From the NCBI RefSeq assembly GCF_024462775.1, contig NZ_JANGCE010000020.1, positions 1 through 64,000 on the forward strand: 64,000 bases of DNA, in the 5' to 3' direction. Made by a program: the position numbers and the translations under genes. Within the stretch, counting starts at the first letter, position 1; each line of letters begins with the position of its first letter. This DNA comes from Butyricicoccus faecihominis. GTDB taxonomy: Bacteria > Bacillota > Clostridia > Oscillospirales > Butyricicoccaceae. The notes under the pieces were generated by a model. The model was not told the DNA's origin. It searched no databases and worked only from the letters and a program-made list of their open reading frames with translations. Shown piece after piece: positions 34,911 through 42,987 of the stretch.

Positions 34911-34913
34911 GCG

Positions 34914-36644
34914 TTAATCCGCCCGCGGTTTGGCGCTGAGGATGTCCTCCAAGACCAGTCCGTTGCGCTTCATTCTATGTTGCAGGTTCTGGCGGCTGAT
35001 GCCCAGTTGGCGGGCGGCCCGTGAGATATTCCCCTTATTTCTTTGTATGGCGCTGGTTAAAATGCAGCGTTCCACATTGGAAAGAACCTGTTCCAGCATA
35101 CCATCGTCCGCGGTTTCCAGCGCCAACCGCTGATAGCCGCATACGCTTTGGATATGCTCGGGCAGGTACTCTTTCCGGATCACCGTTTCCTCATAGGGGA
35201 GCAGGTTCATGGCGTGCTCGATGCAGTGCTGCAACTCCCGTACATTGCCCGGCCAGTTGTAGGCGCAAAAGATGGCGAGCACCTCTTCGTCCACGTCGGA
35301 CACGCTTTTAGACAGCTTTTTGTTCATTTGCTGAAAAAAGGAACGGATCAGGATCGGGATATCCTCCTTGCGCCGGCGCAGCGCAGGGATGCTGATGTTG
35401 ACCACGCCAAGGCGATAGAACACATCCTGACGGAGCGCGTTTTCCGCGATCGCCTGATAAGGCGGCACATTGATGTTGGACAGCACCCGCACATCAACGT
35501 GCTTTTCCTCCGTCCCGCCCACGCGGCGCACCACGCCGTCCTGCAGCACGCGCAGCAGCTTGGCTTGCAGCGTCATGCTCATGGAATTCAGTTCATCCAG
35601 CAGCAGCGTTCCGCCATTGGCCTGTTCAAACAGACCGGGGCGGCGTTCCGCTCCGGTATAGGCCCCTTTTTCGGTGCCAAACAGCATGGATTCCAGCAGG
35701 TTTTCCGGTATGGCGGCGCAGTTGATGGCTAAAAAAGGTCCGTCGGCCCGGTTGCTCGCGTTGTGAATGCTCTGCGCCACCAGCTCTTTACCGGTCCCGG
35801 TCTCACCGTAGAGCATGACCGAAGAATCAGACCGGGCAATCATTTTGCACCGCTCTATCATTTCTTTCATGAGAGCGCTCTGGCAAATAATATCGTCAAA
35901 ATGAAATTTTGCGCTTAAGCCGCTTTTTTGCGGCTTTTTCGCGGCCGGATGCTTTTTGAGCAGACCTTCTTGCAGATCAATGATTTGTTGGCTCAATACC
36001 TCAATACGTGAAACGTCCGCCGTCATGCAAAACACGCCTAAGATCGCGCCTTCCTCAAAAATCGGGTAGCTGTTGCACATGATATCCAGCCGTTTGCCAT
36101 GCAAGGTCGTATAGGCTTGCCGCCGGTCCTCAATGGGCTTTTTGTCCGCGATCACCACGGGAACGGTCAACTCATTGCCGTCGATACAGGTATACGCCTC
36201 ATTGATATCCTTGCCGACGACGTTTTCAGGCACCAGTGATTCCATCCGCATCAGCGCGTCATTGACCAGCATGATCCGCTTTTTTTCATCGCACAACAAG
36301 ATCGGCTCCCGGATCAGGTTCACAATGGTGCCCAGCATGCGGTGAGATACCTCGCTGGCCGCGTCACGAAAACAGATAAGCCGCGTGTGCGCGGGCAGGT
36401 CCACCCCCACGGGTGTAGGGCAGAGGGTCAGATATTTGGAAAATGCAATATTGATATATGTGCCCGGCAGCTGACGGGTCATATCGGGAAGAATTTCGGA
36501 AAGCGTTCGTCCCTTGAGCGCTCCCGCGTCGGCAAGGAGACAGTCTGCCGCTTCGTTGCTCTCCAGAATAATATCGTCGTTTGAAATGAGGACCGCACCT
36601 AAGCCGAATTGGGAGAGAAAACGCATCGCCTCAAGATATACCAT
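34914..36644 (-). CDS. Sigma-54-dependent transcriptional activator (RocR-like)
   Basis: A 576-aa enhancer-binding protein. Two PAS-like sensor regions occupy about residues 1-100 and 110-220 and should bind the inducing signal. The AAA+ domain has Walker A GETGTGKE, the sigma-54 contact loop GAYTGA (Tyr for the usual Phe) and GGTLLLDELNSM as Walker B. A Fis-type helix-turn-helix ends the protein (NISRAARQLGISRQNLQHR). ATG 36644 is chosen because AAGGAGG lies 5 bp before it. The frame's first ATG at 36662 has no such site. It is transcribed toward the TIM-barrel/BCCT genes, its likely targets. Confidence 0.93.
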   Translation of the reverse strand: MVYLEAMRFLSQFGLGAVLISNDDIILESNEAADCLLADAGALKGRTLSEILPDMTRQLPGTYINIAFSKYLTLCPTPVGVDLPAHTRLICFRDAASEVSHRMLGTIVNLIREPILLCDEKKRIMLVNDALMRMESLVPENVVGKDINEAYTCIDGNELTVPVVIADKKPIEDRRQAYTTLHGKRLDIMCNSYPIFEEGAILGVFCMTADVSRIEVLSQQIIDLQEGLLKKHPAAKKPQKSGLSAKFHFDDIICQSALMKEMIERCKMIARSDSSVMLYGETGTGKELVAQSIHNASNRADGPFLAINCAAIPENLLESMLFGTEKGAYTGAERRPGLFEQANGGTLLLDELNSMSMTLQAKLLRVLQDGVVRRVGGTEEKHVDVRVLSNINVPPYQAIAENALRQDVFYRLGVVNISIPALRRRKEDIPILIRSFFQQMNKKLSKSVSDVDEEVLAIFCAYNWPGNVRELQHCIEHAMNLLPYEETVIRKEYLPEHIQSVCGYQRLALETADDGMLEQVLSNVERCILTSAIQRNKGNISRAARQLGISRQNLQHRMKRNGLVLEDILSAKPRAD

Positions 36645-37069
36645 CACTGCCTCCTTATCCATGATCGTTACGGGCCGTTCGTTTGGAATTACATTATTAT
36701 ATCATAAGATCGGCAAACGTACAGAAGATTGTGCAGGTGGCAAAATAAGAAAGCGCAGAAAAGGAGGCCCCCTGCCCCGGGGGGTATGTCCCGTCGAAAA
36801 TCAAATTTTCTTGATTTTCGCGCTTTTGATCGAAGCGTTATGATATAATTATGAAAACATCGGCTGCCCATCGTGCGCGGGCAGCCGGTGCTTTATGTTT
36901 TTCTGAGCAAGCGGTGTTTCCGGAACGAAGGAGGGTAGAGAAGCCGAGTACAAATGCAAGAAAAAGTAATTATGTGGAGGCAAGGGGGTATACCCCCTTT
37001 GAACAGCTCTAGAAGAGCTGTTCAAAGGGCTCTGTTCCTCCGTCTACAAACAAGAAGGAGGATAAAAGT
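36645..37069. promoter_or_regulatory. Divergent region and long structured leader
   Basis: The gap separates the sigma-54 activator from the SLH protein gene. Minus-strand -10 TATAAT (36696-36701) and plus-strand -10 TATAAT (36844-36849) both sit in the context TTATGATATAAT. Neither has a strong -35. Between them lie a CCCC/GGGG hairpin and the 10-bp repeat CGAAAATCAA/TTGATTTTCG (36795-36820). The rest is leader of the SLH gene. Confidence 0.5.
36858..37062 (+). ncRNA. Structured 5' leader with alternative hairpins and possible RBS masking
   Basis: A 12-bp stem (36858-36869 with 36879-36890, one G-U) opens the leader. Later, AAGGGGGTATACCCCCTT (36982-36999) overlaps a second 16-bp stem (36995-37010 with 37014-37029), so only one can form. 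TCCTCC at 37036-37041 can pair with the ribosome-binding GGAGGA at 37057-37062, or with GGAGG at 36976-36980. I do not recognise a known riboswitch family. Confidence 0.45.
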
Positions 37070-39880
37070 ATGATACAAAAACGAATCAAGCGAGCGTCGG
37101 CTTATCTGCTCGTCATATGTCTGCTGTTTAGTTTCTTTCCGGTAAAGGCAACGGCGGTGGACGATCCGGATCAGGCGGGAAACAATACTTTGTTAAACAG
37201 TATCAATCAGAAGGGCGGTGCTGGCAGCGCGGAAATTGACCCTGCAACGGGACATGTGAAACTGTTGAGAGATGTACAATTACAGTCCTCTATTACAGTA
37301 TTTCGGTATAGCGCAACACTGGATTTGAACGGATATAAATTGGCGCATGATACAAGTTATGCGATCTATGTAACGGGTGACTACCGCTTGTCGTTGCTGG
37401 ACGCCAAAGGAACCGGCCAAGTAAAAGGCGGCGGCTCAACGTTTAAAGCGGTTTTGGTTCAGGCTGGCGCTGAATTAGTGGTCAATAACTGCACGATTTC
37501 CGGCGGGATCAATATCGATCAAAGATCGATACTTGAGGTGACCGGTCCTTTTCAGACCGATGCGTTTTTTGGACAGGGAACAATCCGCATCCACAATGGC
37601 CAGACGCTCGATCTGAGCGGCCTAGACGGATCGACGATGTCCTTCGGAGAGCGGCTGGTTGAGTTGGCGCCTCTTGGGGCGGGGGAGACATGGGATACCG
37701 CGACGCCGCTGATCAAGACGGGTCCTTATGTGCTGAAAGATGCTTTTATCATGGAAGATCCGCCGGAAGGATATTTTATGTCATATGCAGCACAAAGCGG
37801 ACTTCAAACGTGGACGCTTACAAAGAAATTACCGGATTCCCTAAAAGTCTCGTACAGCCTGCCGGAGCATGTGTCCGCGTCAGAATTGCCATCCCAAGTT
37901 CCTTATGGCGGAACGCTTACCGTTGTGCTCCAGCCACAGGAGGGATACGCTGTTACAGAAGGGAACATCCATGTGTGGAACGCTGCGGATCTCACGGGAG
38001 CGGAGCTGCCGAAGCAGTATGATCCAAACACGCGCACGCTGACCGTGGAGCAAGTAAAGACTGATTTGAAAATCCGGATTTTGGAGAAGATCCAGCTCAC
38101 CTATGATACGGACCCTGCCGGCGGAACGCTTACCGTGATCGGTATTAACGGCGCACCGATCGCCGCTGATAAGCTGGTGGCTCCGAATGCCCAAATTAGG
38201 ATCACCGCTACGCCGGATGAGGGATACGCTCTGGCCTCGCTTACGGTAAACGGCCAGCCGTTTGCGTCCAGCGATACATATACCGTGACCGAGCCGCTTG
38301 CGATCATAGCGGAGTTTGAAGTGTCCGAACAACCGCCGGCCTATCCCACGGTGCCCGATCAAAAAGTGAAGAGCGGCATGCTCTATGCGGGCTATCAGAC
38401 ACTGCTGTCGGCAACCGGCGGCGCGCCGCTCCACTGGAGCGTCAGCAACGAAGAAGGAAACCGTCTGCCTAACGGATTGCGCCTTGACCCGGCTACCGGC
38501 GCGCTCTCCGGTATGCCGGAGGAGAGCGGTACGTTCCTCTTCACCGTGACGGTTACAAACGCTGTCGGCTCCGCGAGCAAACAGCTCAGCATTCTGATCA
38601 ATCAGCGCGATGTGCCTCCGGTCACCGGCGGCAGTTCGGGAACAAGCGGCGCCAAGGTGTCAGCCGTTACCGGAACGCCTACCGCAGACGATCCCAACCC
38701 ACCCACAGTGGGGGAGGTGACGCCCACCGCCCGGGTGGATCAGGCTGGTAAAGTACGGGTGACGATCACCGACCGGGACATTCAAAACGCCATTGACAAA
38801 GCGCTCGCGCAGGCCAAGAAGGACGGCGCGCAGGAGAACGGCATCGCCGTGTCCATCGATCTTACCGGACTTAAAACCGTGTTTCACACCCTGCCGCTGA
38901 CACTTTCCAAGACGGCCTACGGCAAGCTGGTGGACGCCGGGGTGCGGTACCTTTCCATCCGCACGCCGCAAATCTCGCTGACCATTGATTTGGCGGCCCT
39001 GCAAACCATTTATGACGCCGCGTCCGGCGACGTGACCATCGACGCGACCAAGGCCGAAAGCCTGCCGGAAGCGCTCCGGGACCGCCCGGCCTACGATCTC
39101 ACCGCGACGAGCGGCGGCAAGCTTATTTCGTCCTTTGGCGGCAATGTGGACATCGCGCTGCCCTATACTCCGCAAAGCGGAGAGCGCAGCTCCGACCTGC
39201 GCATGGCCTGGGTAGAGACGGACGGGACGGTGCGGCATCTGGCCGGCTCCCAATATGACGGAAACGCCAAGGCTGTACTGGGGCAAACGAATCACTTTAC
39301 CGTGTTCGGCATCACAGACTATCCGGAATTCACCGATATCAAGGGCCACTGGGCCGAGGACGATATCCTGTTCGTGGCAAGCCAAGGCCTATTGATTGGA
39401 ACCGGCAAGACTGTTTTCACACCGGAGGGAACCATCACGCGCGGCATGTTCGTGACGGCGCTGTACCGGCTCGCGGGTTCGCCGCAAAGCGATTCCGCGG
39501 GCAAGGCTTTTGCCGATGTGTCCGCGAACGCTTACTACACGGACGCGGTGCGGTGGGCGGCGGCTCAAGGCATTGTTCGGGGCGGGAGCGATGGTCTGTT
39601 CCGGCCGGACGAGTCGGTCACACGCGAGCAGCTCGCGGTGATGCTTGATGGATACGCCGGGAAAATGGACTACACCGTTTCCGCAGTACAGGACGAAACC
39701 GCATACGCCGACGCCTCGCTTATCAGCGCATGGGCGCGGCAGGCGATAACGGAGATGCAGCGGGCAGGCATCATGCAAGGTAAGCCGGGCGGTAAGTTCG
39801 ACCCGCAGGGTACCGCCACACGCGCCGAGGCCGCCGCCGTATTGCGCCGTTTTATCGAGACCGTTACAGACGGCCAATAA
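37070..39880 (+). CDS. Large SLH-anchored surface protein with Ig-like region
   Basis: A 936-aa exported protein. Signal peptide at residues 1-30 (LLVICLLFSFFPVKATA). Residues about 40-250 form a beta-rich region with CTISGGINIDQRS, perhaps beta-helical. A bacterial repeat domain (ITATPDEGYALASLTVNG) and a putative-Ig domain (LRLDPATGALSGMPEESG) follow. A middle region of about 190 residues is then followed by three SLH repeats (FTDIKGHWAEDDILFVASQG and two more). It is probably a structural or adhesive protein in the wall. No enzymatic motif was recognised. The ribosome-binding site AAGGAGG may be masked by leader pairing. Confidence 0.85.
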   Translation: MIQKRIKRASAYLLVICLLFSFFPVKATAVDDPDQAGNNTLLNSINQKGGAGSAEIDPATGHVKLLRDVQLQSSITVFRYSATLDLNGYKLAHDTSYAIYVTGDYRLSLLDAKGTGQVKGGGSTFKAVLVQAGAELVVNNCTISGGINIDQRSILEVTGPFQTDAFFGQGTIRIHNGQTLDLSGLDGSTMSFGERLVELAPLGAGETWDTATPLIKTGPYVLKDAFIMEDPPEGYFMSYAAQSGLQTWTLTKKLPDSLKVSYSLPEHVSASELPSQVPYGGTLTVVLQPQEGYAVTEGNIHVWNAADLTGAELPKQYDPNTRTLTVEQVKTDLKIRILEKIQLTYDTDPAGGTLTVIGINGAPIAADKLVAPNAQIRITATPDEGYALASLTVNGQPFASSDTYTVTEPLAIIAEFEVSEQPPAYPTVPDQKVKSGMLYAGYQTLLSATGGAPLHWSVSNEEGNRLPNGLRLDPATGALSGMPEESGTFLFTVTVTNAVGSASKQLSILINQRDVPPVTGGSSGTSGAKVSAVTGTPTADDPNPPTVGEVTPTARVDQAGKVRVTITDRDIQNAIDKALAQAKKDGAQENGIAVSIDLTGLKTVFHTLPLTLSKTAYGKLVDAGVRYLSIRTPQISLTIDLAALQTIYDAASGDVTIDATKAESLPEALRDRPAYDLTATSGGKLISSFGGNVDIALPYTPQSGERSSDLRMAWVETDGTVRHLAGSQYDGNAKAVLGQTNHFTVFGITDYPEFTDIKGHWAEDDILFVASQGLLIGTGKTVFTPEGTITRGMFVTALYRLAGSPQSDSAGKAFADVSANAYYTDAVRWAAAQGIVRGGSDGLFRPDESVTREQLAVMLDGYAGKMDYTVSAVQDETAYADASLISAWARQAITEMQRAGIMQGKPGGKFDPQGTATRAEAAAVLRRFIETVTDGQ

Positions 39881-39906
39881 GTGCGACCGACATAGAGACA
39901 AACACA

Positions 39907-39952
39907 AAAGAGCGCCCGGATACGCAACATTCCGCGTATCCGGGCGCTCTTT
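39907..39952. terminator. Bidirectional terminator between two SLH genes
   Basis: A 19-bp stem with an 8-nt loop. CTCTTTCT ends the plus side and AAAAG begins it, so both convergent genes can end here. Confidence 0.8.
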
Positions 39953-39983
39953 CTAATGCAATATTACTTTACTTTGCTCCGGT

Positions 39984-42971
39984 TTACAGCACCGCGAGCA
40001 CCTTGGCGATCTCGCCGCGGGTGATCTTGTTGTTGGGCCGCAGGGTGTTGTCCTCGTAGCCGCTGATGATACCGGCGGAAACGCAGATCTTTACCTGCTC
40101 GGCCGCCCAGCTGGGCACGGAGGAAGCGTCCTTATAGCCGAGGGAAGCCGCCGCGTAGCCGCGCGGCAGGCTGCGGCCGATCACAGTCATGACCTCGGCG
40201 CGGGTAATATCCGCGTTCGGTGAGAAATAGAGCTTGTCGCCCGATTTTTGGCCGCCCATGATGCCCGCCTTGGATACGGCGTATACCGCGCCGCGCGCCC
40301 AAGAGGGAATTTCGCCGTCGTCCGCGAAGTCCAGCTTGCCGCTGTACGAGGTGTCGAGGCCGAGCATGCGCGCCATCGATACCGCGAACTCCATGCGGCG
40401 CAGATTGCGGCCGGGATTGAAATAGTTCTTGCCGCCCGCAGTCTCGCCCTTCATTACGCCGGTCGTATACAGGAGGGAAGCGTAGCCCTTGGCCCAGTTG
40501 CCCTCCGTATCGGCAAAGGGATTCGACCCGCCGCTCGCGGTCACGGTAACCGACTTGCGCGAGCGGTTGCCCGCATCGTCCTGCGCTTCGATCGTCACGG
40601 TGTGCGTGCCGGCCGCGAGCGCGGCGGTGGTCACCGTCAGGGAGGAGCCGCTCATTTTGGCGGCGCCCGTGTTGACCTTGCCGTCCACCTTGACGATGAT
40701 GTTTTCCGCGCGCACCGGGTATTTGCCGCTTTCCATGGTCGCCGAACCGGTAATCGTCGCGGCGGCGCCGCCCGATACGGTGAGCGAGGTCTTATCGACG
40801 GAAAGCTTCGGCGCGTCGGTGTTTGTAATCGCGTGGTGGTCGGTCGCAATAATCTGGTCGAGGTAAAGAACGGAATTTGCCGCGCCGTCGCCCGAGCGCT
40901 GCATGCGCAGTCCGGTAAACGTCTGCGCGCCCTCGGGGATCGTCGCGCTAAGCTGCTGCCACGAGCCGGTGGTCGCAGCGGATAGGGGAGCGGTGAGCTC
41001 GCCGCCGTCCGCGCCGGTGAACACCGCGAGAAGCGATTCCGCCGTGCCGGTGGAGCGCGCGTAGAGCGATAGATATTTCATGCCGCTCACGCTTACGCCG
41101 GACATGGACAGCGTCGCGGTGTCGACCCGGGTACCGTCAAACACGCCCATGAGCGATTTCTCGCCGCGCGCGACCTGCGTGTAATCCTCGGTAACCGAAA
41201 GGGCCACGCCCTCGGTCGCGGTAAACGGCTGCGCGGACTCAAAGTCCGCGATCTTCTGGCCCTTCTGCGGGTCGCCCATGCCGACGTTCACATCCACCGT
41301 TTTCTTGGTGTTGCCGTAGGCGCAGGTGAGCGTGCCGCTCGCCATGTTGGTGGACGCGGTGAACAGGCCGTTTTCATCCACCGTGCCCACGCCGCCCGTT
41401 ACCGACCATGTGAAGGAAGAGTTGATGGAAGCCATCTTCTGGCCTTGGTGATAGGCGGTGCCGTCCAGCTGCATGGTCTTGCCGGGCTTTAAAGAGATCG
41501 AGGAGACCTCGCTTCCGTCGCTTTGCAGCGAAATGGAATTAACGTCGCCCGTGACGGAAACAGTCATGGACCCTTCAACGGTGCCGTTCGAGCCGATGAT
41601 TGTGGCGTTGCCGGTCGTCATACCGGCGGTAAAGGTCTGCCCTTCAACCGTACCGAGCGAGTCGGAGACCGTATAGACAAGATCGGTCGGCGCGTTCGCC
41701 GGTCCGTAGGCCGAATCCGCGCCGCCCACGGCAAAATACGTGGAAGCGCCGGGCATCAAATAACGGTAGCTCGGCGAGAGCACCGCATGCGCGGTTACGC
41801 CGTCAAACACCGCGTTATTGACAAAGAAAATATAGTTGGCGCAGGAACGCTGCGACCCGTCCGAAGGCTTGGTCAAAAGCGTGGCCTCGCTCGTGCCGGG
41901 TTGCCGCAGCGCCATGGCGGACGAGCCGCCGCCATCCAGACAGATGACGCTGACGCAGCCGAGCTCGATCATCTCCTGTCCCAGTTCAGCCGCGGACAGT
42001 CCGACGCTGTGCGAGGATTGCAGGCCGTCGATCTCGTACAGGACGACCGTGCCGTCCGCCTTGACGCCGACCGCGCTGCGCGCCGTTTTGGAGGAAGCCG
42101 CGTCGATGCCGGAGGTGGTGACCGTGCCGTTTTCAACCAGCAGCTTGCCGCCCACGGCGTACTGTACGTCGCTCCATGATTTATCCGCCGAATATACGTT
42201 CAGCGTCACTTCCTCGCCCACCGGGAAATCGACCCAGCTCGGCACCTTGGCGCCGTCCGATTTGGTCAGCACCATCTGGTTTTCCGTAATGGTGAGCGGG
42301 GTGGAGCCCGTGCCCTTGTTGATGACCTTCATCTTGACCGAACCGTTTACCTGCACCGGCGTATCGTCCACGCGCTCCAAAATGATATTGGTGCCGTTCG
42401 CGGAAAAATGCGTGGAATCATCGTAATTATGGTCCAGCAGGTACGCGCCCGCCGTAGTGCGCGTTTTATTAAAATAGGAGACCGAGACCGTGCCGCTCGC
42501 GCCGGTGATCTTCATATCCATGGTCGGCCTGCCGGTGACGGCGGAGCCGTCCTCCTTAAAGCCGACGGCGTACTGCCACGCATCGGAGGAGATCAGCTCG
42601 CCTTCGTCGATGACAAGGCCGATCGGAATGCCGCTCGACATGACGAAGAAGTCGGCGTTCGTTCCGCCGATCACGCGCTGTCCTTGGTTCTCCAAGTACT
42701 TCACCGCGTTCATGATGGTGGCGTTGCTGCCGTATAGCTGTTCATCGGCGTAAACGATCAGCGGAGATACCGTGCCGTTCGGCTCGTAGGTCAGAATATT
42801 GGCTTTTTGCAGGCCGGAGGCGTTCTTGCCCTCGGTTCTGGTGTAGGTCAGCCCTTCACCGACCGGATAGGAATAGGAAAAGCCGCTCGAGAACGCCGCG
42901 CCCGCCGTGCTCAGCAGGGTTAGGCTCAGCGCGAGCGCCAGCGCGCGGATGGATCTGCGAAAGTGTTTCAT
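39984..42971 (-). CDS. SLH-anchored phosphodiester glycosidase (NAGPA-like)
   Basis: A 995-aa exported protein. The signal region is RRSIRALALALSLTLLSTA. The N-terminal half holds a NAGPA/DUF2233 domain with GGTNADFF, GLVIDEGELISSD and ICLDGGGSSAMALRQ, the family's conserved residues. It is followed by Big/Ig-like and carbohydrate-binding-like modules and three SLH repeats at the end. Such enzymes cleave phosphodiester-linked sugars, so a wall-polymer or teichoic-acid substrate is plausible. ATG 42971 follows AGGAG and the signal peptide starts there. The gene lies only 16 bp after the aroE-aroK stop. Confidence 0.86.
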   Translation of the reverse strand: MKHFRRSIRALALALSLTLLSTAGAAFSSGFSYSYPVGEGLTYTRTEGKNASGLQKANILTYEPNGTVSPLIVYADEQLYGSNATIMNAVKYLENQGQRVIGGTNADFFVMSSGIPIGLVIDEGELISSDAWQYAVGFKEDGSAVTGRPTMDMKITGASGTVSVSYFNKTRTTAGAYLLDHNYDDSTHFSANGTNIILERVDDTPVQVNGSVKMKVINKGTGSTPLTITENQMVLTKSDGAKVPSWVDFPVGEEVTLNVYSADKSWSDVQYAVGGKLLVENGTVTTSGIDAASSKTARSAVGVKADGTVVLYEIDGLQSSHSVGLSAAELGQEMIELGCVSVICLDGGGSSAMALRQPGTSEATLLTKPSDGSQRSCANYIFFVNNAVFDGVTAHAVLSPSYRYLMPGASTYFAVGGADSAYGPANAPTDLVYTVSDSLGTVEGQTFTAGMTTGNATIIGSNGTVEGSMTVSVTGDVNSISLQSDGSEVSSISLKPGKTMQLDGTAYHQGQKMASINSSFTWSVTGGVGTVDENGLFTASTNMASGTLTCAYGNTKKTVDVNVGMGDPQKGQKIADFESAQPFTATEGVALSVTEDYTQVARGEKSLMGVFDGTRVDTATLSMSGVSVSGMKYLSLYARSTGTAESLLAVFTGADGGELTAPLSAATTGSWQQLSATIPEGAQTFTGLRMQRSGDGAANSVLYLDQIIATDHHAITNTDAPKLSVDKTSLTVSGGAAATITGSATMESGKYPVRAENIIVKVDGKVNTGAAKMSGSSLTVTTAALAAGTHTVTIEAQDDAGNRSRKSVTVTASGGSNPFADTEGNWAKGYASLLYTTGVMKGETAGGKNYFNPGRNLRRMEFAVSMARMLGLDTSYSGKLDFADDGEIPSWARGAVYAVSKAGIMGGQKSGDKLYFSPNADITRAEVMTVIGRSLPRGYAAASLGYKDASSVPSWAAEQVKICVSAGIISGYEDNTLRPNNKITRGEIAKVLAVL

Positions 42972-42987
42972 GGTTCTCCTCGTTTTC

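Larger units (their letters stand above)
34458..34913. promoter_or_regulatory. Regulatory gap between the sigma-54 activator and its likely target operon
   Basis: This 456-bp gap has no gene. It holds the sigma-54-like promoter, a 13-bp hairpin-like CCGCT-GAA-AGCGG at 34668-34680, the 24-bp inverted repeat at 34716-34776 and the AT-rich repeat at 34884-34910. The heptamer TGCAAAT or a one-base variant recurs at 34650, 34730, 34756, 34890, 34898 and 34907, in both orientations. Confidence 0.6.
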
